Assembly: GCF_026540855.1 (NCBI RefSeq)
Contig: NZ_JALNUP010000006.1
Coordinates: 1 to 64,000 of the forward strand
Direction of reading: 5' to 3'
Length of the DNA: 64,000 nt
DNA from: Sphingomonas sp. GC_Shp_5
GTDB lineage: Bacteria > Pseudomonadota > Alphaproteobacteria > Sphingomonadales > Sphingomonadaceae
Part shown: positions 29,581 to 38,752 of the stretch, piece after piece
Layout: each line of letters starts with the position of its first letter
Numbering within the stretch: the stretch's first letter is position 1
The notes under the pieces: model-generated
Database searches by the model: none
The model's input: only the letters and a program-made list of their open reading frames with translations
Told to the model about the DNA's origin: nothing
Made by a program: the position numbers and the translations under genes

Positions 29581-30272
29581 TGGCCCGTGCACGCATGCTG
29601 CTGGTTGAGGACGACGCCGCACTGGCCGAACTCCTCGTCTATCATTTCAAGCGCGAGGATTTCGACGTCGCACACACCCCCGACGGCGAGGAAGCGCTGC
29701 TGCTCGCCAAGGAGAAGGCGCCAGACATCGTCCTGCTCGACTGGATGGTCGAGGGCCTGTCCGGCATCGAGGTCTGCCGCCGGCTGCGGCGGATGCCGGA
29801 GACCGCGAACGTTCCGATCATCATGCTCACCGCGCGCGGCGAGGAAGAGGATCGCGTCCGCGGGCTGGAAACCGGCGCCGACGATTATGTCACCAAGCCC
29901 TTCTCCCCGCGCGAGCTGGTCGCCCGGGTCGGTGCGGTGCTGCGCCGCGTCCGCCCCGCGCTCGCCGGCGAAGCGCTTACCTATGGCGACATCGAGATGG
30001 ATACCGTCGGCCACAAGGTTCGCCGCGGCGGCGAGGTCGTGCCGCTCGGCCCCACCGAGTTCCGGCTGCTCAAGCATTTCCTCGAGCATCCCGGCTGGGT
30101 GTTCAGCCGCGAGCGGCTGCTCGACGCGGTATGGGGTCATGACAGCGACATCGAGAGCCGCACCGTCGACGTCCACATCCGTCGGCTGCGCAAGGCGATC
30201 AACATCGGCGATCTGCCCGATCTGATCCGCACTGTTCGTTCGGCAGGTTATTCCCTCGATTCAGGAACTTGA
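29580..30272 (+). CDS. phoB: phosphate regulon response regulator PhoB
   Basis: A 230-residue OmpR/PhoB-type regulator. The receiver domain has LLVEDDAALAE, phospho-acceptor Asp in IVLLDWMVEG and DDYVTKPFSPRELVARV. The C-terminal winged helix contains FRLLKHFLEHPGWVFSRERL and RTVDVHIRRLRKAIN. Activated by PhoR, it binds Pho boxes. Last gene of the operon, seven genes from its sensor. Confidence 0.94.
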   Translation: MARARMLLVEDDAALAELLVYHFKREDFDVAHTPDGEEALLLAKEKAPDIVLLDWMVEGLSGIEVCRRLRRMPETANVPIIMLTARGEEEDRVRGLETGADDYVTKPFSPRELVARVGAVLRRVRPALAGEALTYGDIEMDTVGHKVRRGGEVVPLGPTEFRLLKHFLEHPGWVFSRERLLDAVWGHDSDIESRTVDVHIRRLRKAINIGDLPDLIRTVRSAGYSLDSGT

Positions 30273-30375
30273 CCATCGATCGGTAGAATCGGCAGCGAAA
30301 CGAAGGAGCCAAGTCGGAAATCGGGCGTTGGGCGGGGGCGCTGACGCTTCTGCGCTTCAGATCAAGGAGACTTTC

Positions 30376-30705
30376 ATGAAGCTCATCCTCTTGGCCGCTG
30401 TCGCTGCCATCGCCACCCCGGCTGTCGCCCAGCAGACCACCACCGACACCACCACATCGCAGACGACCACCGACACCACCACGGCCGCTCCCGCGCCGGT
30501 GACCACCGGTTCGGGCGATCCCGTCGGCGGCTACCAGCCGAGCGCGCCGGCTGTCAGCGGCGGCACGCCCGGCGCGTCGGTGCCCCCGACGTTCCAGCCG
30601 GCGCCAAGCCCGGACCAGGCCTATCCCGCCCCGGCTCCGCTCGCCAAATATCCGGTCTGCAAGAAGGGCCAGTACGACAAGTGCATCCAGCGCGGCGGCA
30701 AGTAA
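30376..30705 (+). CDS. small secreted Thr/Pro-rich protein
   Basis: A 109-residue protein with a clear signal peptide (MKLILLAAVAAIATPAVAQ). The mature part begins with a Thr-rich repeat (TTTDTTTSQTTTDTTT), is Pro/Ala-rich in the middle and ends with a short basic block holding two cysteines (CKKGQYDKCIQRGGK) that could form a disulfide. Function unknown; probably periplasmic. AAGGAGA lies 5 bases before the ATG. Separate unit after phoB. Confidence 0.75.
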   Translation: MKLILLAAVAAIATPAVAQQTTTDTTTSQTTTDTTTAAPAPVTTGSGDPVGGYQPSAPAVSGGTPGASVPPTFQPAPSPDQAYPAPAPLAKYPVCKKGQYDKCIQRGGK

Positions 30706-30774
30706 GCCCCCGCTGAGCATCCGGAGAGGCCTGCCGGCAGCGGCCGGCTTGCCCTCGCGTTCCGGTTGAGAGAA

Positions 30775-30808
30775 GGCGCTCCTCGATAATAGAGAGGAGC
30801 GCCTTTTT
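30775..30808 (+). terminator. terminator-like hairpin overlapping a ribosome site
   Basis: GGCGCTCCTC and GAGGAGCGCC form a perfect 10-bp stem with a 9-base loop, followed by TTTTT (30804-30808). It would end transcripts of the upstream secreted-protein gene. The 3' arm contains GAGGAG (30794-30799), which is also the only Shine-Dalgarno for the SDR gene whose ATG is at 30810. Confidence 0.75.
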
Positions 30809-30809
30809 C

Positions 30810-31721
30810 ATGTCTACGCCATCCGAGATCCGTTTCGACGGCCGCGTCGCGATCGTCACCGGCGCCGGTGGAGGCCTCGGCCGCAGCTATGCGATCGAAC
30901 TCGCCAAGCGTGGAGCCCGCGTGGTCGTCAACGATCTCGGCGGCGCGCGTGACGGCACCGGCCAGTCCGATGCCGCGCTCCAGGTGGTCGACGAGATCAA
31001 GGCAGCGGGCGGCGAAGCGATGGCCGATGGCGGCAACGTCGCCGAATACGAGCAGATGGCCGCGCTCGTCGACCGCGCCAAGCGCGACTGGGGCAGCGTC
31101 CACATCCTCATCAACAACGCCGGCGTGCTCCGCGACAAGACCTTCGCCAAGATGGATCCGGCCGACTTCGAGTTCGTGGTTCGCGTCCATCTGCTCGGCT
31201 CCGCCTTTGCCACCAAGGCCTGTTGGGACACGTTCCGCGAGCAGCAATACGGCCGAGTGCTGATGACGACCTCGTCGAGTGGGCTGTTCGGCAATTTCGG
31301 CCAGGCCAATTATGGCGCGGCCAAGCTCGGTATTGCTGGGCTCGCCAAGACGCTCCACCTCGAAGGCGCCAAGCACAACATCCGCGTCAACAGCATTGCG
31401 CCCACCGCCGGCACGCGGATGACCGAGGGGCTCCTCCCCGACGCCGCCTTCCATGCCTTCGCGCCGGAGAAGGTCACCCCCGGCGCCTTGTTCCTGGTCA
31501 GCGACGAGGCGCCGAGCAACGTCATCCTCGGCGCCGGCGCAGGGGCATTCCAGACGTCGTATGTCACGCTGACCCGCGGCGCATTGCTCACCGGCGAGGC
31601 GCTGTCGCCCGAGGGCGTTGAGGCGGAATGGAACGCGATTGTCGATCGCCACGACGAGCTCGTCCCCTCCAGCGGCGGCGAACAGGCGCTGGCAATCGGC
31701 AAGCTGCTCCAGGGCGGTTGA
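30810..31721 (+). CDS. SDR-family dehydrogenase, multifunctional-enzyme type 2 hydroxyacyl-CoA dehydrogenase-like
   Basis: A 303-residue short-chain dehydrogenase. It has the cofactor motif VTGAGGGLGRSYAIELAKRG with following VVNDLGG (Asp after the second strand, favouring NAD), NNAGVLRDKTF, the catalytic Ser in TTSSSG and YGAAK. The VVNDLGGARDGTG start and the IAPTAGTRMTEGLLPDAAF region resemble the dehydrogenase unit of peroxisomal MFE-2/17-beta-HSD type 4, suggesting fatty acyl-CoA or steroid substrates. The start is forced by the N-terminal strand; its ribosome site is inside a terminator-like stem. Confidence 0.88.
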   Translation: MSTPSEIRFDGRVAIVTGAGGGLGRSYAIELAKRGARVVVNDLGGARDGTGQSDAALQVVDEIKAAGGEAMADGGNVAEYEQMAALVDRAKRDWGSVHILINNAGVLRDKTFAKMDPADFEFVVRVHLLGSAFATKACWDTFREQQYGRVLMTTSSSGLFGNFGQANYGAAKLGIAGLAKTLHLEGAKHNIRVNSIAPTAGTRMTEGLLPDAAFHAFAPEKVTPGALFLVSDEAPSNVILGAGAGAFQTSYVTLTRGALLTGEALSPEGVEAEWNAIVDRHDELVPSSGGEQALAIGKLLQGG

Positions 31722-31748
31722 TCGTCGACGGCTCCCGCAACAAAGCGC

Positions 31749-31830
31749 GTCATCCGGCAAACGCTGGGATCTTTCGCGGTTGGCGTTGGACGAGAGGCGC
31801 TTGAGGCCCCAGCCCGCGATGGGGTGACGG
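31749..31830. repeat. REP-like pair
   Basis: GTCATCCGGCAAACGCTGGGATCTTTCG (from 31749) and the inverted unit CCCCAGCCCGCGATGGGGTGACGG (31807-31830). Lies after the SDR gene. Confidence 0.5.
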
Positions 31831-31933
31831 CCGGTGGCAGTGCTCAGCCGCGATTCGGCGTTATCACCAAACCCGGGTGTATTGCTCGAGTAATTCACTT
31901 ATGGTATCGCGACGCAAACAGGGAGGGAACCGC

Positions 31934-32971
31934 ATGTACAGCGAAAGCGACATCGATGGCGCCGTGACCGCGGGGGTGCTGTCGCCACAGGCAGCCGCCG
32001 CTTTCCGCCAGCATGTAGCGGCGACACAGGCTGCGCCGGCGGTGGACGAGGAGCATTTCCGCCTGCTCACCGGGTTCAACGACATCTTCGTCTCGATCGC
32101 GGTGGTGCTGCTGCTGCTCGCGCTCGGCCAGATCGGCAGCTCGATCGCGCGGCCGCTGGCAGGCGTGCTGGTCGCCGGCGCGGCCTGGTTGCTCGCCGAA
32201 TATTTCACCACGCGGCGGCGGATGGCGCTGCCCAGCATCCTGCTGCTGCTCGCCTTCGTCGGCGGCGTGGTCTCGCTTCCGTTCACGGTGGCGACGCTCG
32301 CCGATCATTCGCTGTCCACCGCCGCCGGCAGCCTGGTCGCGGCCGGGGCGGCGCTGCTCGGCGTGATCGCCGCCTACATCCACTGGCGCCGGTTCATGGT
32401 GCCGATCACCGTCGCCGCCGGCGCGGTTGCCGCCGTCGGGGTCGCGATCGGCCTTGCTCATGCGGCCTGGCCGACGATCGATCGCTTCACCTGGCCGTTG
32501 CTGCTGATCGGTGGGCTGATCGTCTTTGCGGTCGCGATGCGCTGGGACATGTCCGATCCGCAGCGCCAGACCCGCCGCGCCGACGTCGCCTTCTGGCTGC
32601 ATCTCGCCGCCGCGCCGATGATCGCGCACCCGATCTTCCAGACGCTGGGGGTGTTCGGCAACGACATCGGCATCGCCACTGCGCTGGTGGTGCTCGCGCT
32701 CTACCTGCTGTTCGCGTTCATCGCGCTCGCGGTCGATCGGCGCGCGCTGCTGGTGTCGAGCCTCGTCTACGTGCTCTACGCCATGTACGCGCTGTTCCGC
32801 AGCGCGGGCGCGATCGAGCTCAGCGCCGCCTTCACCGCCTTGGTGATCGGCTCGGCGCTGCTCAGCCTGTCGGCCTTCTGGCACCCGATGCGCAAGTTGG
32901 TGGTGGGCACGCTCGGCGCGCTCGCCACCCGGCTGCCACCGGTGCAGATGACCCCGGCAACCGCCGTCTAG
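31934..32971 (+). CDS. multi-pass membrane protein of unknown function
   Basis: A 345-residue protein with a short soluble N-terminus (MYSESDIDGAVTAGVLSPQ, resembling the DUF2157-type start) followed by about ten hydrophobic segments. GGGAGGGA lies just upstream of the ATG at 31934. No transporter motif is recognised. The stop codon TAG sits in a CTAG that also supplies the stop of the convergent DUF2794 gene, so the two genes meet with a 4-base overlap. Confidence 0.75.
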   Translation: MYSESDIDGAVTAGVLSPQAAAAFRQHVAATQAAPAVDEEHFRLLTGFNDIFVSIAVVLLLLALGQIGSSIARPLAGVLVAGAAWLLAEYFTTRRRMALPSILLLLAFVGGVVSLPFTVATLADHSLSTAAGSLVAAGAALLGVIAAYIHWRRFMVPITVAAGAVAAVGVAIGLAHAAWPTIDRFTWPLLLIGGLIVFAVAMRWDMSDPQRQTRRADVAFWLHLAAAPMIAHPIFQTLGVFGNDIGIATALVVLALYLLFAFIALAVDRRALLVSSLVYVLYAMYALFRSAGAIELSAAFTALVIGSALLSLSAFWHPMRKLVVGTLGALATRLPPVQMTPATAV

Positions 32972-33309
32972 TCTTCCACCAGCTTCATCAGCCGGCGCTC
33001 GACGGGCGCGAGCACCGGGCCGAGCTCATGGCCCCGCTTGATCACCGCGCCATGCTCGCCGATCAGCGCCCACATGCCCTGCTTGTTGCGCAAGGCGGGG
33101 CGCTTTTCGATGCGGAACTCGGGGCGCTCGGCGGCGCGGCGGAAGGCGGCGAACACCGCCGCGTCGCGACCGAGGTCCATCGCATAGTCGCGCCAATGCC
33201 CGGCGGCGACCATCCGGCCGTAGAGATCGAGGATGCGGTTGAGCTCGAGCCGCTCGAAGCCGATCTGGCTGGGCCGACCGACCTGCGGAAACGGGGTGAC
33301 GCTACCCAT
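32968..33309 (-). CDS. DUF2794 family protein
   Basis: A 113-residue protein typical of alphaproteobacteria (DUF2794). It contains FERLELNRILDLYGRMVAAG, WRDYAMDLGRDAAVFAAFRR and RPALRNKQGMWALIGEHGAV. Function unknown. Its ATG shares a base with the cysE stop (TGATG), so it is translated with cysE. Confidence 0.88.
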   Translation of the reverse strand: MGSVTPFPQVGRPSQIGFERLELNRILDLYGRMVAAGHWRDYAMDLGRDAAVFAAFRRAAERPEFRIEKRPALRNKQGMWALIGEHGAVIKRGHELGPVLAPVERRLMKLVED

Positions 33310-33995
33310 CAGGCGCGGTCACGGTCCTGTGCAGGCGCGCTCTCGGCGAGCAACGCGTCGAGCCGCTTGCGCATCGTCTCCAGCTCGCAGCGCATGATCT
33401 CCATCTTCTGGGTCTGCGGATCAAACATATCGCTGCACGGCGTGCCATAGGGGACGAAGCGTGACGGCACCGCACCGCCCTCCACCATCGTCGCGCGCGC
33501 GGGGATGCCGACCATCACCGCGCCATCGGGTACGTCGCGCGTCACCACCGCGTTAGCACCGACCCGCGCGCGCGGCCCCACCGTGATCGGCCCCAGCACC
33601 TGCGCGCCCGAGCCGATGATCACGCCATCGGACAGCGTCGGGTGGCGCTTGCCGGCGACGCCATTGTCCGGGCTGGTGCCGCCCAGCGTCACGCACTGAT
33701 AGATGGTCACGTCATTGCCGATGTGTGCAGTCTCGCCGATCACGGTGAAGCCATGATCGATGAAGAAGCGGTGGCCGATCGTCGCACCGGGATGGATGTC
33801 GATCGCGGTGAGGAAGCGCGAGATGTGGTTGACCAGCCGGGCGAGGAAGAACAGGCGGGCGCGGAACAGGCGGTGCGCCACCTTGTGGAAGCCGAGCGCC
33901 CAGACACCGGGATAAAGCATGATCTCCCAACGCGACCGCGGCGCCGGATCGCGCGCCTTGATCGAATCGAGATATGCTACCAGCCGTCCGATCAT
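33309..33995 (-). CDS. cysE: serine O-acetyltransferase (EpsC type)
   Basis: Acetylates serine as the first step of cysteine synthesis. A short CysE/EpsC form of 228 residues: helical N-terminus (YPGVWALGFHKVAHRLF), then a left-handed beta-helix with IDIHPGATIGHRFFIDHG, GNDVTIYQCVTLGGTSPDNG, KRHPTLSDGVIIGSGAQVLG and AVVTRDVPDGAVMVGIPARA. The catalytic His residues are in HPGATIG and IDHG. It has a C-terminal extra stretch with possible coiled coil. Operon with DUF2794. Confidence 0.92.
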   Translation of the reverse strand: MIGRLVAYLDSIKARDPAPRSRWEIMLYPGVWALGFHKVAHRLFRARLFFLARLVNHISRFLTAIDIHPGATIGHRFFIDHGFTVIGETAHIGNDVTIYQCVTLGGTSPDNGVAGKRHPTLSDGVIIGSGAQVLGPITVGPRARVGANAVVTRDVPDGAVMVGIPARATMVEGGAVPSRFVPYGTPCSDMFDPQTQKMEIMRCELETMRKRLDALLAESAPAQDRDRA

Positions 33996-34195
33996 CGCTC
34001 GCTTCCCCGTTCCGGCCCCCGATTGGCGTTACCGGCCGCGTTCCTGCGCCGCTATTTAGGGACAGTTCGGCGGCAATGCCATGCCCGCCGCCGTGCTACT
34101 TTCGCCGCACAAACCCCAGCTATGTTGTCGGGATTGCCGTTAACGTGCATCCATCGGCCCTCGGCCGCTGACCGGCCCGTGACATCATCCGGAGA

Positions 34196-34978
34196 ATGCT
34201 GCCGATGTTCGAGTTCTTGGCCGCCGTTGACTGGGCGCATCTGTGGCCGTTCATCGCCATCGGCTTTGCCGCCCAGGTGGTCGACGGCGCGCTCGGCATG
34301 GCGTTCGGCGTGATCAACTCGACGCTGCTGGTGACGGTGATGGGGCTGCCGCCGGCCCTCGCATCGGCGAGCGTCCATGCGGTGGAGACCTTCACCACCG
34401 CCGCCTCGGGGATCAGCCACGTCGCGCACAAGAACGTCGACTGGAAGCTGTTCCGGCGGCTCGTCATCCCCGGGATGATCGGCGCGGTGCTCGGCGCGAC
34501 CCTGCTCTCCAAGATCGATGCCTCGGTGGCGCGGCCGTTCGTGATGGCCTATCTCGCCTGCATCGGCGTCTACCTGCTGTTCCGCGCCTGGCGCGGGGTG
34601 GTCGAGCCCAAGAGCCCCAAGGTGATCGAGCCGCTCGGGCTGGTCGGCGGCTTCCTCGATGCCGCGGGCGGCGGCGGCTGGGGGCCGGTGGTCACCTCCA
34701 ACCTGCTCGTCCAGGGCGCGACCCCGCGCCACACCATCGGCACCGTCAACACCGCCGAGTTCTTCCTCACCGCGACCGCCTCGGCGACCTTCTTCGTCCA
34801 GCTCGGCTTGGCGGCGTTCACGCTGCAGACCGTCGGGCTGCTGATCGGCGGGCTGCTGGCCGCACCGTTCGGCGGCGTGCTCGCCAAGCGGATCCCGACC
34901 CGGCCGCTGATGGCGATGGTCGGCGTGCTGCTGACGCTCACCAGCGCCTGGTCGATCTACACCGTGCTGTCGCGCTAA
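34196..34978 (+). CDS. TauE/SafE family sulfite/sulfonate exporter-like permease
   Basis: A 260-residue inner-membrane protein with about eight hydrophobic segments. It shows the two family repeats: VDGALGMAFGVINSTLLVTV near the start and GGFLDAAGGGGWGPVVTSNL in the second half. TauE/SafE proteins move small organosulfur or sulfite anions; the direction and substrate are not known here. Divergent from cysE, which fits a sulfur theme. ATG at 34196 or 34205. Confidence 0.88.
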   Translation: MLPMFEFLAAVDWAHLWPFIAIGFAAQVVDGALGMAFGVINSTLLVTVMGLPPALASASVHAVETFTTAASGISHVAHKNVDWKLFRRLVIPGMIGAVLGATLLSKIDASVARPFVMAYLACIGVYLLFRAWRGVVEPKSPKVIEPLGLVGGFLDAAGGGGWGPVVTSNLLVQGATPRHTIGTVNTAEFFLTATASATFFVQLGLAAFTLQTVGLLIGGLLAAPFGGVLAKRIPTRPLMAMVGVLLTLTSAWSIYTVLSR

Positions 34979-35040
34979 CTTCGCTAAGGTCGCGCATATC
35001 GCGCTGGCTTTGAGGCCTTTCAGCGCTTCCGTCGATCACC

Positions 35041-35070
35041 CGGATACGATTGATCGACTCTATCGATTGA
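35041..35070 (+). promoter_or_regulatory. candidate OxyR-type operator region upstream of ahpC
   Basis: An AT-richer stretch with repeated GAT/ATC elements (GATACGATTGATCGA, CTATCGATTGA) about 80-110 bases before ahpC. OxyR sites are degenerate ATAG-N7-CTAT repeats, so the match is weak; support comes mainly from the linked oxyR gene. Confidence 0.25.
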
Positions 35071-35147
35071 CGCGATGCAGCATCTAAATTTCCGCACCGC
35101 AGCATAACACCCTATATCTCCGTCGCACCCTTTCCACGGAGAATTCC

Positions 35148-35711
35148 ATGACCCTCATCGGCAGCCAGCTGAAGCCGTTCACCACCCAGGCCTATAAGGA
35201 AGGCAAGTTCGTCTCCGTCAGCGACACCGACGTCGCCGGCAAGTGGGCGGTGTTCTTCTTCTACCCGGCCGACTTCACCTTCGTCTGCCCGACCGAGCTG
35301 GAAGATCTCGCCGACGTCTACCCGACGCTGCAGAAGATGGGCGTCGAGGTCTATTCGGTGTCGACGGATACCCATTTCAGCCACAAGGCGTGGCATGACA
35401 GCTCGCCGGCGATCGGCAAGATCAACTATTACATGCTGGGCGACCAGAACCATGTGATCAGCAACAACTTCCAGATCCTGCGCGAAGGCCAGGGGCTGGC
35501 TGATCGCGGCACCTTCGTGGTCGATCCCGAGGGCGTGATCCAGCTCATCGAGATCACCTCGGAAGGCGTCGGCCGCAACGCCGCCGAACTGCTGCGCAAG
35601 ATCAAGGCCGCGCAATATATTGCAGCGCACCCGGGCGAGGTCTGCCCCGCCAAGTGGGAAGAAGGCGAAGAGACGCTGGCACCGAGCCTCGATCTCGTCG
35701 GCAAGATCTAA
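35148..35711 (+). CDS. ahpC: alkyl hydroperoxide reductase peroxiredoxin subunit
   Basis: A 187-residue typical 2-Cys peroxiredoxin that reduces hydrogen and organic peroxides. Peroxidatic Cys47 is in FTFVCPTE and resolving Cys166 in EVCPAKW. The C-terminal [14 protein letters not shown] tail matches AhpC. CACGGAGAA lies just upstream of the ATG. Reduced by AhpF, encoded next. Confidence 0.97.
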   Translation: MTLIGSQLKPFTTQAYKEGKFVSVSDTDVAGKWAVFFFYPADFTFVCPTELEDLADVYPTLQKMGVEVYSVSTDTHFSHKAWHDSSPAIGKINYYMLGDQNHVISNNFQILREGQGLADRGTFVVDPEGVIQLIEITSEGVGRNAAELLRKIKAAQYIAAHPGEVCPAKWEEGEETLAPSLDLVGKI

Positions 35712-35739
35712 CCACCACCGCCCCTTCGGGAGCCTCAAG

Positions 35740-35773
35740 CGGCCCGGGGCGGACCATCCGTCCCGGGCCGTTT
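35740..35773 (+). terminator. long GC-rich hairpin between ahpC and ahpF
   Basis: CGGCCCGGGGCGGA pairs with TCCGTCCCGGGCCG over 14 bp with one G-U pair and a 3-base loop, followed by TTTGC. The U tract is short, so it may be a leaky terminator that lowers ahpF relative to ahpC, or an mRNA 3'-end stabiliser. Confidence 0.6.
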
Positions 35774-35785
35774 GCTTCCCGACGT

Positions 35786-35868
35786 CCGTTCGCCCTCCGC
35801 TTGTCGAAGGGCATTCACCGCGGGCTCACCGCGTCCGGCCAAGCCCCTCGACGGGCTCAGCGCGAACG
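35786..35868. repeat. inverted pair of sphingomonad-type REP (CGTTCG...GTCGA..GGGC)
   Basis: CCGTTCGCCCTCCGCTTGTCGAAGGGC at 35786-35812 is faced by GCCCCTCGACGGGCTCAGCGCGAACG at 35843-35868, the imperfect reverse complement of the same unit. It sits between ahpC and ahpF, just after the long hairpin. The core differs from the CAGC/GCTGG type elsewhere in the window. Confidence 0.6.
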
Positions 35869-35904
35869 CGCGGTGGACGCCCGCGGCCATTGCAAGGATT
35901 ACCC

Positions 35905-37491
35905 ATGCTCGACGCCAATCTGACGCAGCAGCTCAAGGCCTATCTGGTCAACATCCGCGAGCCGATCGAGCTCGTCGCCAGCCTGGGTGATGACGCCAAG
36001 TCGCGCCAGATGGGCGAGCTGCTGAACGAGATCGCCATCCTGTCCGACAAGGTGGCGGTCGTCGCCGGCCAGGATCGCCGCACCCCCAGCTTCATGATCC
36101 GTCGCGTCGGCACCGACATCGGCGTGCGCTTTGCTGGGCTGCCGATGGGCCATGAGTTCACCAGCCTGGTGCTGGCGCTGCTCCAGGTCGGCGGCCACCC
36201 GTCAAAGGCGGCGCAGGAACTGCTCGATCAGGTGCGCGGGCTGGAGGGCGAATATGTCTTCGAAACCTATTTCTCCCAGTCGTGCCAGAACTGCCCGGAC
36301 GTGGTCCAGGCACTCAACCTGATGGCGGTGCTCAACCCCGGCATCACCCATACGTCAATCGACGGCGCGCTGTTCCAGGACGAGGTCACCGAGCGCAAGG
36401 TGATGGCGGTGCCGACCATCTTCCTCAACGGCGAGACATTCGGCCAGGGCCGGATGGAGCTCGAGCAGATCGTCGCCAAGCTCGACACCGGCGCGGTGGC
36501 CAAGGCGGCGGCGAAGATCGCCACCAAGGAGGCGTTCGACGTGCTCGTCGTCGGTGGCGGCCCGGCCGGCGCCGCGGCGGCGATCTACACCGCGCGCAAG
36601 GGCATCCGCACCGGCATCGCCGCCGAGCGGTTCGGCGGCCAGGTGCTCGACACGATGGCGATCGAGAACTTCATCTCGGTGCCGCACACCGAAGGCCCCA
36701 AGCTCGCCGCCGAGCTCGATCGCCACGTGCGCGACTATGAGGTCGACATCATGAACCTCCAACGCGCCGAGAAGCTGATCCCGGCGGCCACGGAAGGCGG
36801 GCTGCACGAGATCCGGCTGGAGAATGGCGCCTCGCTCAAGGCGAAGACCGTGATCCTCTCCACCGGCGCGCGCTGGCGCGAGATGAACGTGCCCGGCGAA
36901 GCCGAGTATAAGAACAAGGGCGTCGCCTATTGCCCGCATTGCGATGGCCCCTTGTACAAGGGCAAGCGCGTCGCGGTGATCGGCGGCGGCAATTCGGGCG
37001 TCGAGGCGGCGATCGACCTCGCCGGCATCGTCGCGCACGTGACGCTGATCGAATATGACAGCGAGCTGCGCGCCGACGCGGTGCTCCAGCGCAAGCTCGC
37101 CTCGCTGCCAAACGTCAAGATCATCACCTCGGCACTGACCACCGCGGTACATGGCGATGGCAACAAGGTGATCGGGCTCGCCTACAAGGACCGCAACCAC
37201 GACACCGCGCATGAGGTGGAGCTCGAGGGGATCTTCGTCCAGATCGGGCTGGTGCCGAACACCGAGTGGCTGAAGGACGCGATCGCGCTGTCGCCGCGCG
37301 GCGAGATCGAGATCGATCATCGCGGCCACACCTCGCAGCCGGGGATCTTCGCGGCGGGGGACGTGACCACGGTGCCGTTCAAGCAGATCGTGATCGCGAT
37401 GGGCGAAGGCTCAAAGGCGGCGCTGTCGGCGTTCGATTATCTGATCCGGTTGCCGGCGGAAGAGACGCGGGACTGGGAAGAGGCGGCGTAA
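35905..37491 (+). CDS. ahpF: alkyl hydroperoxide reductase flavoprotein subunit
   Basis: A 528-residue NADH-dependent disulfide reductase that regenerates AhpC. N-terminal tandem thioredoxin-like folds with Cys127-x2-Cys130 (SQSCQNCPD), then an FAD domain ([19 protein letters not shown]) and an NADH domain with the redox pair [14 protein letters not shown] and [18 protein letters not shown]-terminus has [25 protein letters not shown] lies 9 bases before the chosen ATG. Confidence 0.97.
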   Translation: MLDANLTQQLKAYLVNIREPIELVASLGDDAKSRQMGELLNEIAILSDKVAVVAGQDRRTPSFMIRRVGTDIGVRFAGLPMGHEFTSLVLALLQVGGHPSKAAQELLDQVRGLEGEYVFETYFSQSCQNCPDVVQALNLMAVLNPGITHTSIDGALFQDEVTERKVMAVPTIFLNGETFGQGRMELEQIVAKLDTGAVAKAAAKIATKEAFDVLVVGGGPAGAAAAIYTARKGIRTGIAAERFGGQVLDTMAIENFISVPHTEGPKLAAELDRHVRDYEVDIMNLQRAEKLIPAATEGGLHEIRLENGASLKAKTVILSTGARWREMNVPGEAEYKNKGVAYCPHCDGPLYKGKRVAVIGGGNSGVEAAIDLAGIVAHVTLIEYDSELRADAVLQRKLASLPNVKIITSALTTAVHGDGNKVIGLAYKDRNHDTAHEVELEGIFVQIGLVPNTEWLKDAIALSPRGEIEIDHRGHTSQPGIFAAGDVTTVPFKQIVIAMGEGSKAALSAFDYLIRLPAEETRDWEEAA

Positions 37492-37523
37492 GCGGCGCTG
37501 CTGCTCTTACTTCTACACGCAGA

Positions 37524-37669
37524 TGATCGTCACCCCGGCGCAAGCCGGGGTGACCAGCGGCTCTTGCATTGCCCTTGTGGCTCGAGACCTTAGCCTTCGC
37601 TGGGGTGACGACTGGGCGGGACAAGCCGCCCATTCCTTCTTCGTCCTGAAACAAGTGCAGGATGACGAC
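37524..37669. repeat. composite REP-like cluster between ahpF and oxyR
   Basis: CACCCCGGC-gcaa-GCCGGGGTG (37531-37552) is a perfect hairpin; an inverted half unit CTTCGCTGGGGTGACGA follows near 37596-37612, and a third type, TCGTCCTGAAACAAGTGCAGG then ATGACGA, lies at 37640-37667. Three repeat fragments in 150 bases; any frame crossing them is unlikely to be a gene. Confidence 0.5.
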
Positions 37670-37785
37670 GGAAGGAGCCGTCTGCTCTTTTCGCGAACGA
37701 GCCTGCCACACCGGTCGTGACCAACCGGGCTAGCCTAATCGCCCGGATCCGTTACTGCGCGCCCTACCATCGACAGGAACGATCA

Positions 37786-38688
37786 ATGGCGCAGACCTAT
37801 CTCCCGACCCTCAAGCAGCTGCAATATCTGGTGGCGCTGCGCGACCATGGGCATTTCGGTCGCGCGGCTGAGGCGTGTTTCGTCACCCAATCCACGCTAT
37901 CGGCCGGCCTGCGCGAGCTGGAGACGCTGATCGGCGTCGTGCTGGTCGAGCGGACCCGCCGCGTGGTGCGCTTTACCCCGCTCGGCGAGCGGATCGCCGA
38001 AAAGGCCCGGCGGGTGTTGCGCGAGGCGGAGGAACTGGGCGATCTGGCGCGCGCCGCCGGCCGGCCGCTGTCGGGCGAGATGCGGATGAGCGTGATCCCC
38101 ACCATTGCGCCGTTCATGCTGCCGCGCATCCTGCCGCGGCTGCGGCGCGACTATCCCGATCTCAAGCTGTTCCTGCGCGAGGAGCCGAGTGGCGCCGCCT
38201 GCGAGGGGCTGCACAACGGCCGCACCGATTGCGTGCTGCTCGCGCTGCCCTATGCCTGCGGCGAGGTCGCGTCGCAGGTGTTGTTCGACGACCGATTGTT
38301 CGTCGCCTTCCAGCCGCAGGACATGCCGAGCGACCCGCCGCGCGTGTCCGCCGACCTGATCGACGAGACGCGGCTGCTGCTGCTCGAGGACGGCCATTGT
38401 CTCAAGGATCATGCGCTCGGCGCGTGCAACCGCCCCGAGCTGCGCGCCGAGGCGACGATGCTCGGCACCTCGCTCCACACCATCGTCCAGATGGTCGACA
38501 ATGGCCTTGGCATGACGATGCTGCCGGAGATGGCGATCGATGCCGGCATTCTCGAGCATACCGGCATCGTCGCGCGGCCGCTCGATGCGGACAATGCGGT
38601 GCGCCGGATCGCGCTGGTGTGGCGGCGCGCGTCGCCGCGAGAGCGCGATTTCCAGCTGCTCGCCGATGTGCTCGCCGAGGCGCATTGA
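37786..38688 (+). CDS. oxyR: LysR-type peroxide sensor OxyR
   Basis: A 300-residue LysR regulator. The N-terminal helix-turn-helix is FGRAAEACFVTQSTLSAGLR with LVERTRR. The redox pair is visible as GHCLKDHALGAC, the OxyR spacing (Cys-x8-Cys), which forms a disulfide with peroxide. It probably activates ahpC and ahpF upstream. The start at 37786 matches OxyR N-termini (LPTLKQLQYLVAL); a longer frame from 37717 is not supported. Confidence 0.93.
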   Translation: MAQTYLPTLKQLQYLVALRDHGHFGRAAEACFVTQSTLSAGLRELETLIGVVLVERTRRVVRFTPLGERIAEKARRVLREAEELGDLARAAGRPLSGEMRMSVIPTIAPFMLPRILPRLRRDYPDLKLFLREEPSGAACEGLHNGRTDCVLLALPYACGEVASQVLFDDRLFVAFQPQDMPSDPPRVSADLIDETRLLLLEDGHCLKDHALGACNRPELRAEATMLGTSLHTIVQMVDNGLGMTMLPEMAIDAGILEHTGIVARPLDADNAVRRIALVWRRASPRERDFQLLADVLAEAH

Positions 38689-38752
38689 ACCCGCGGGGGA
38701 AACCATTAGGTCTGCCACGCGTCGTCAACCTTGGATAAGGAAGGTCAACCGT

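Noticed and set aside
37523..37720. 65-codon frame between ahpF and oxyR
   Set aside because: It spans three REP-like units and has no ribosome site.
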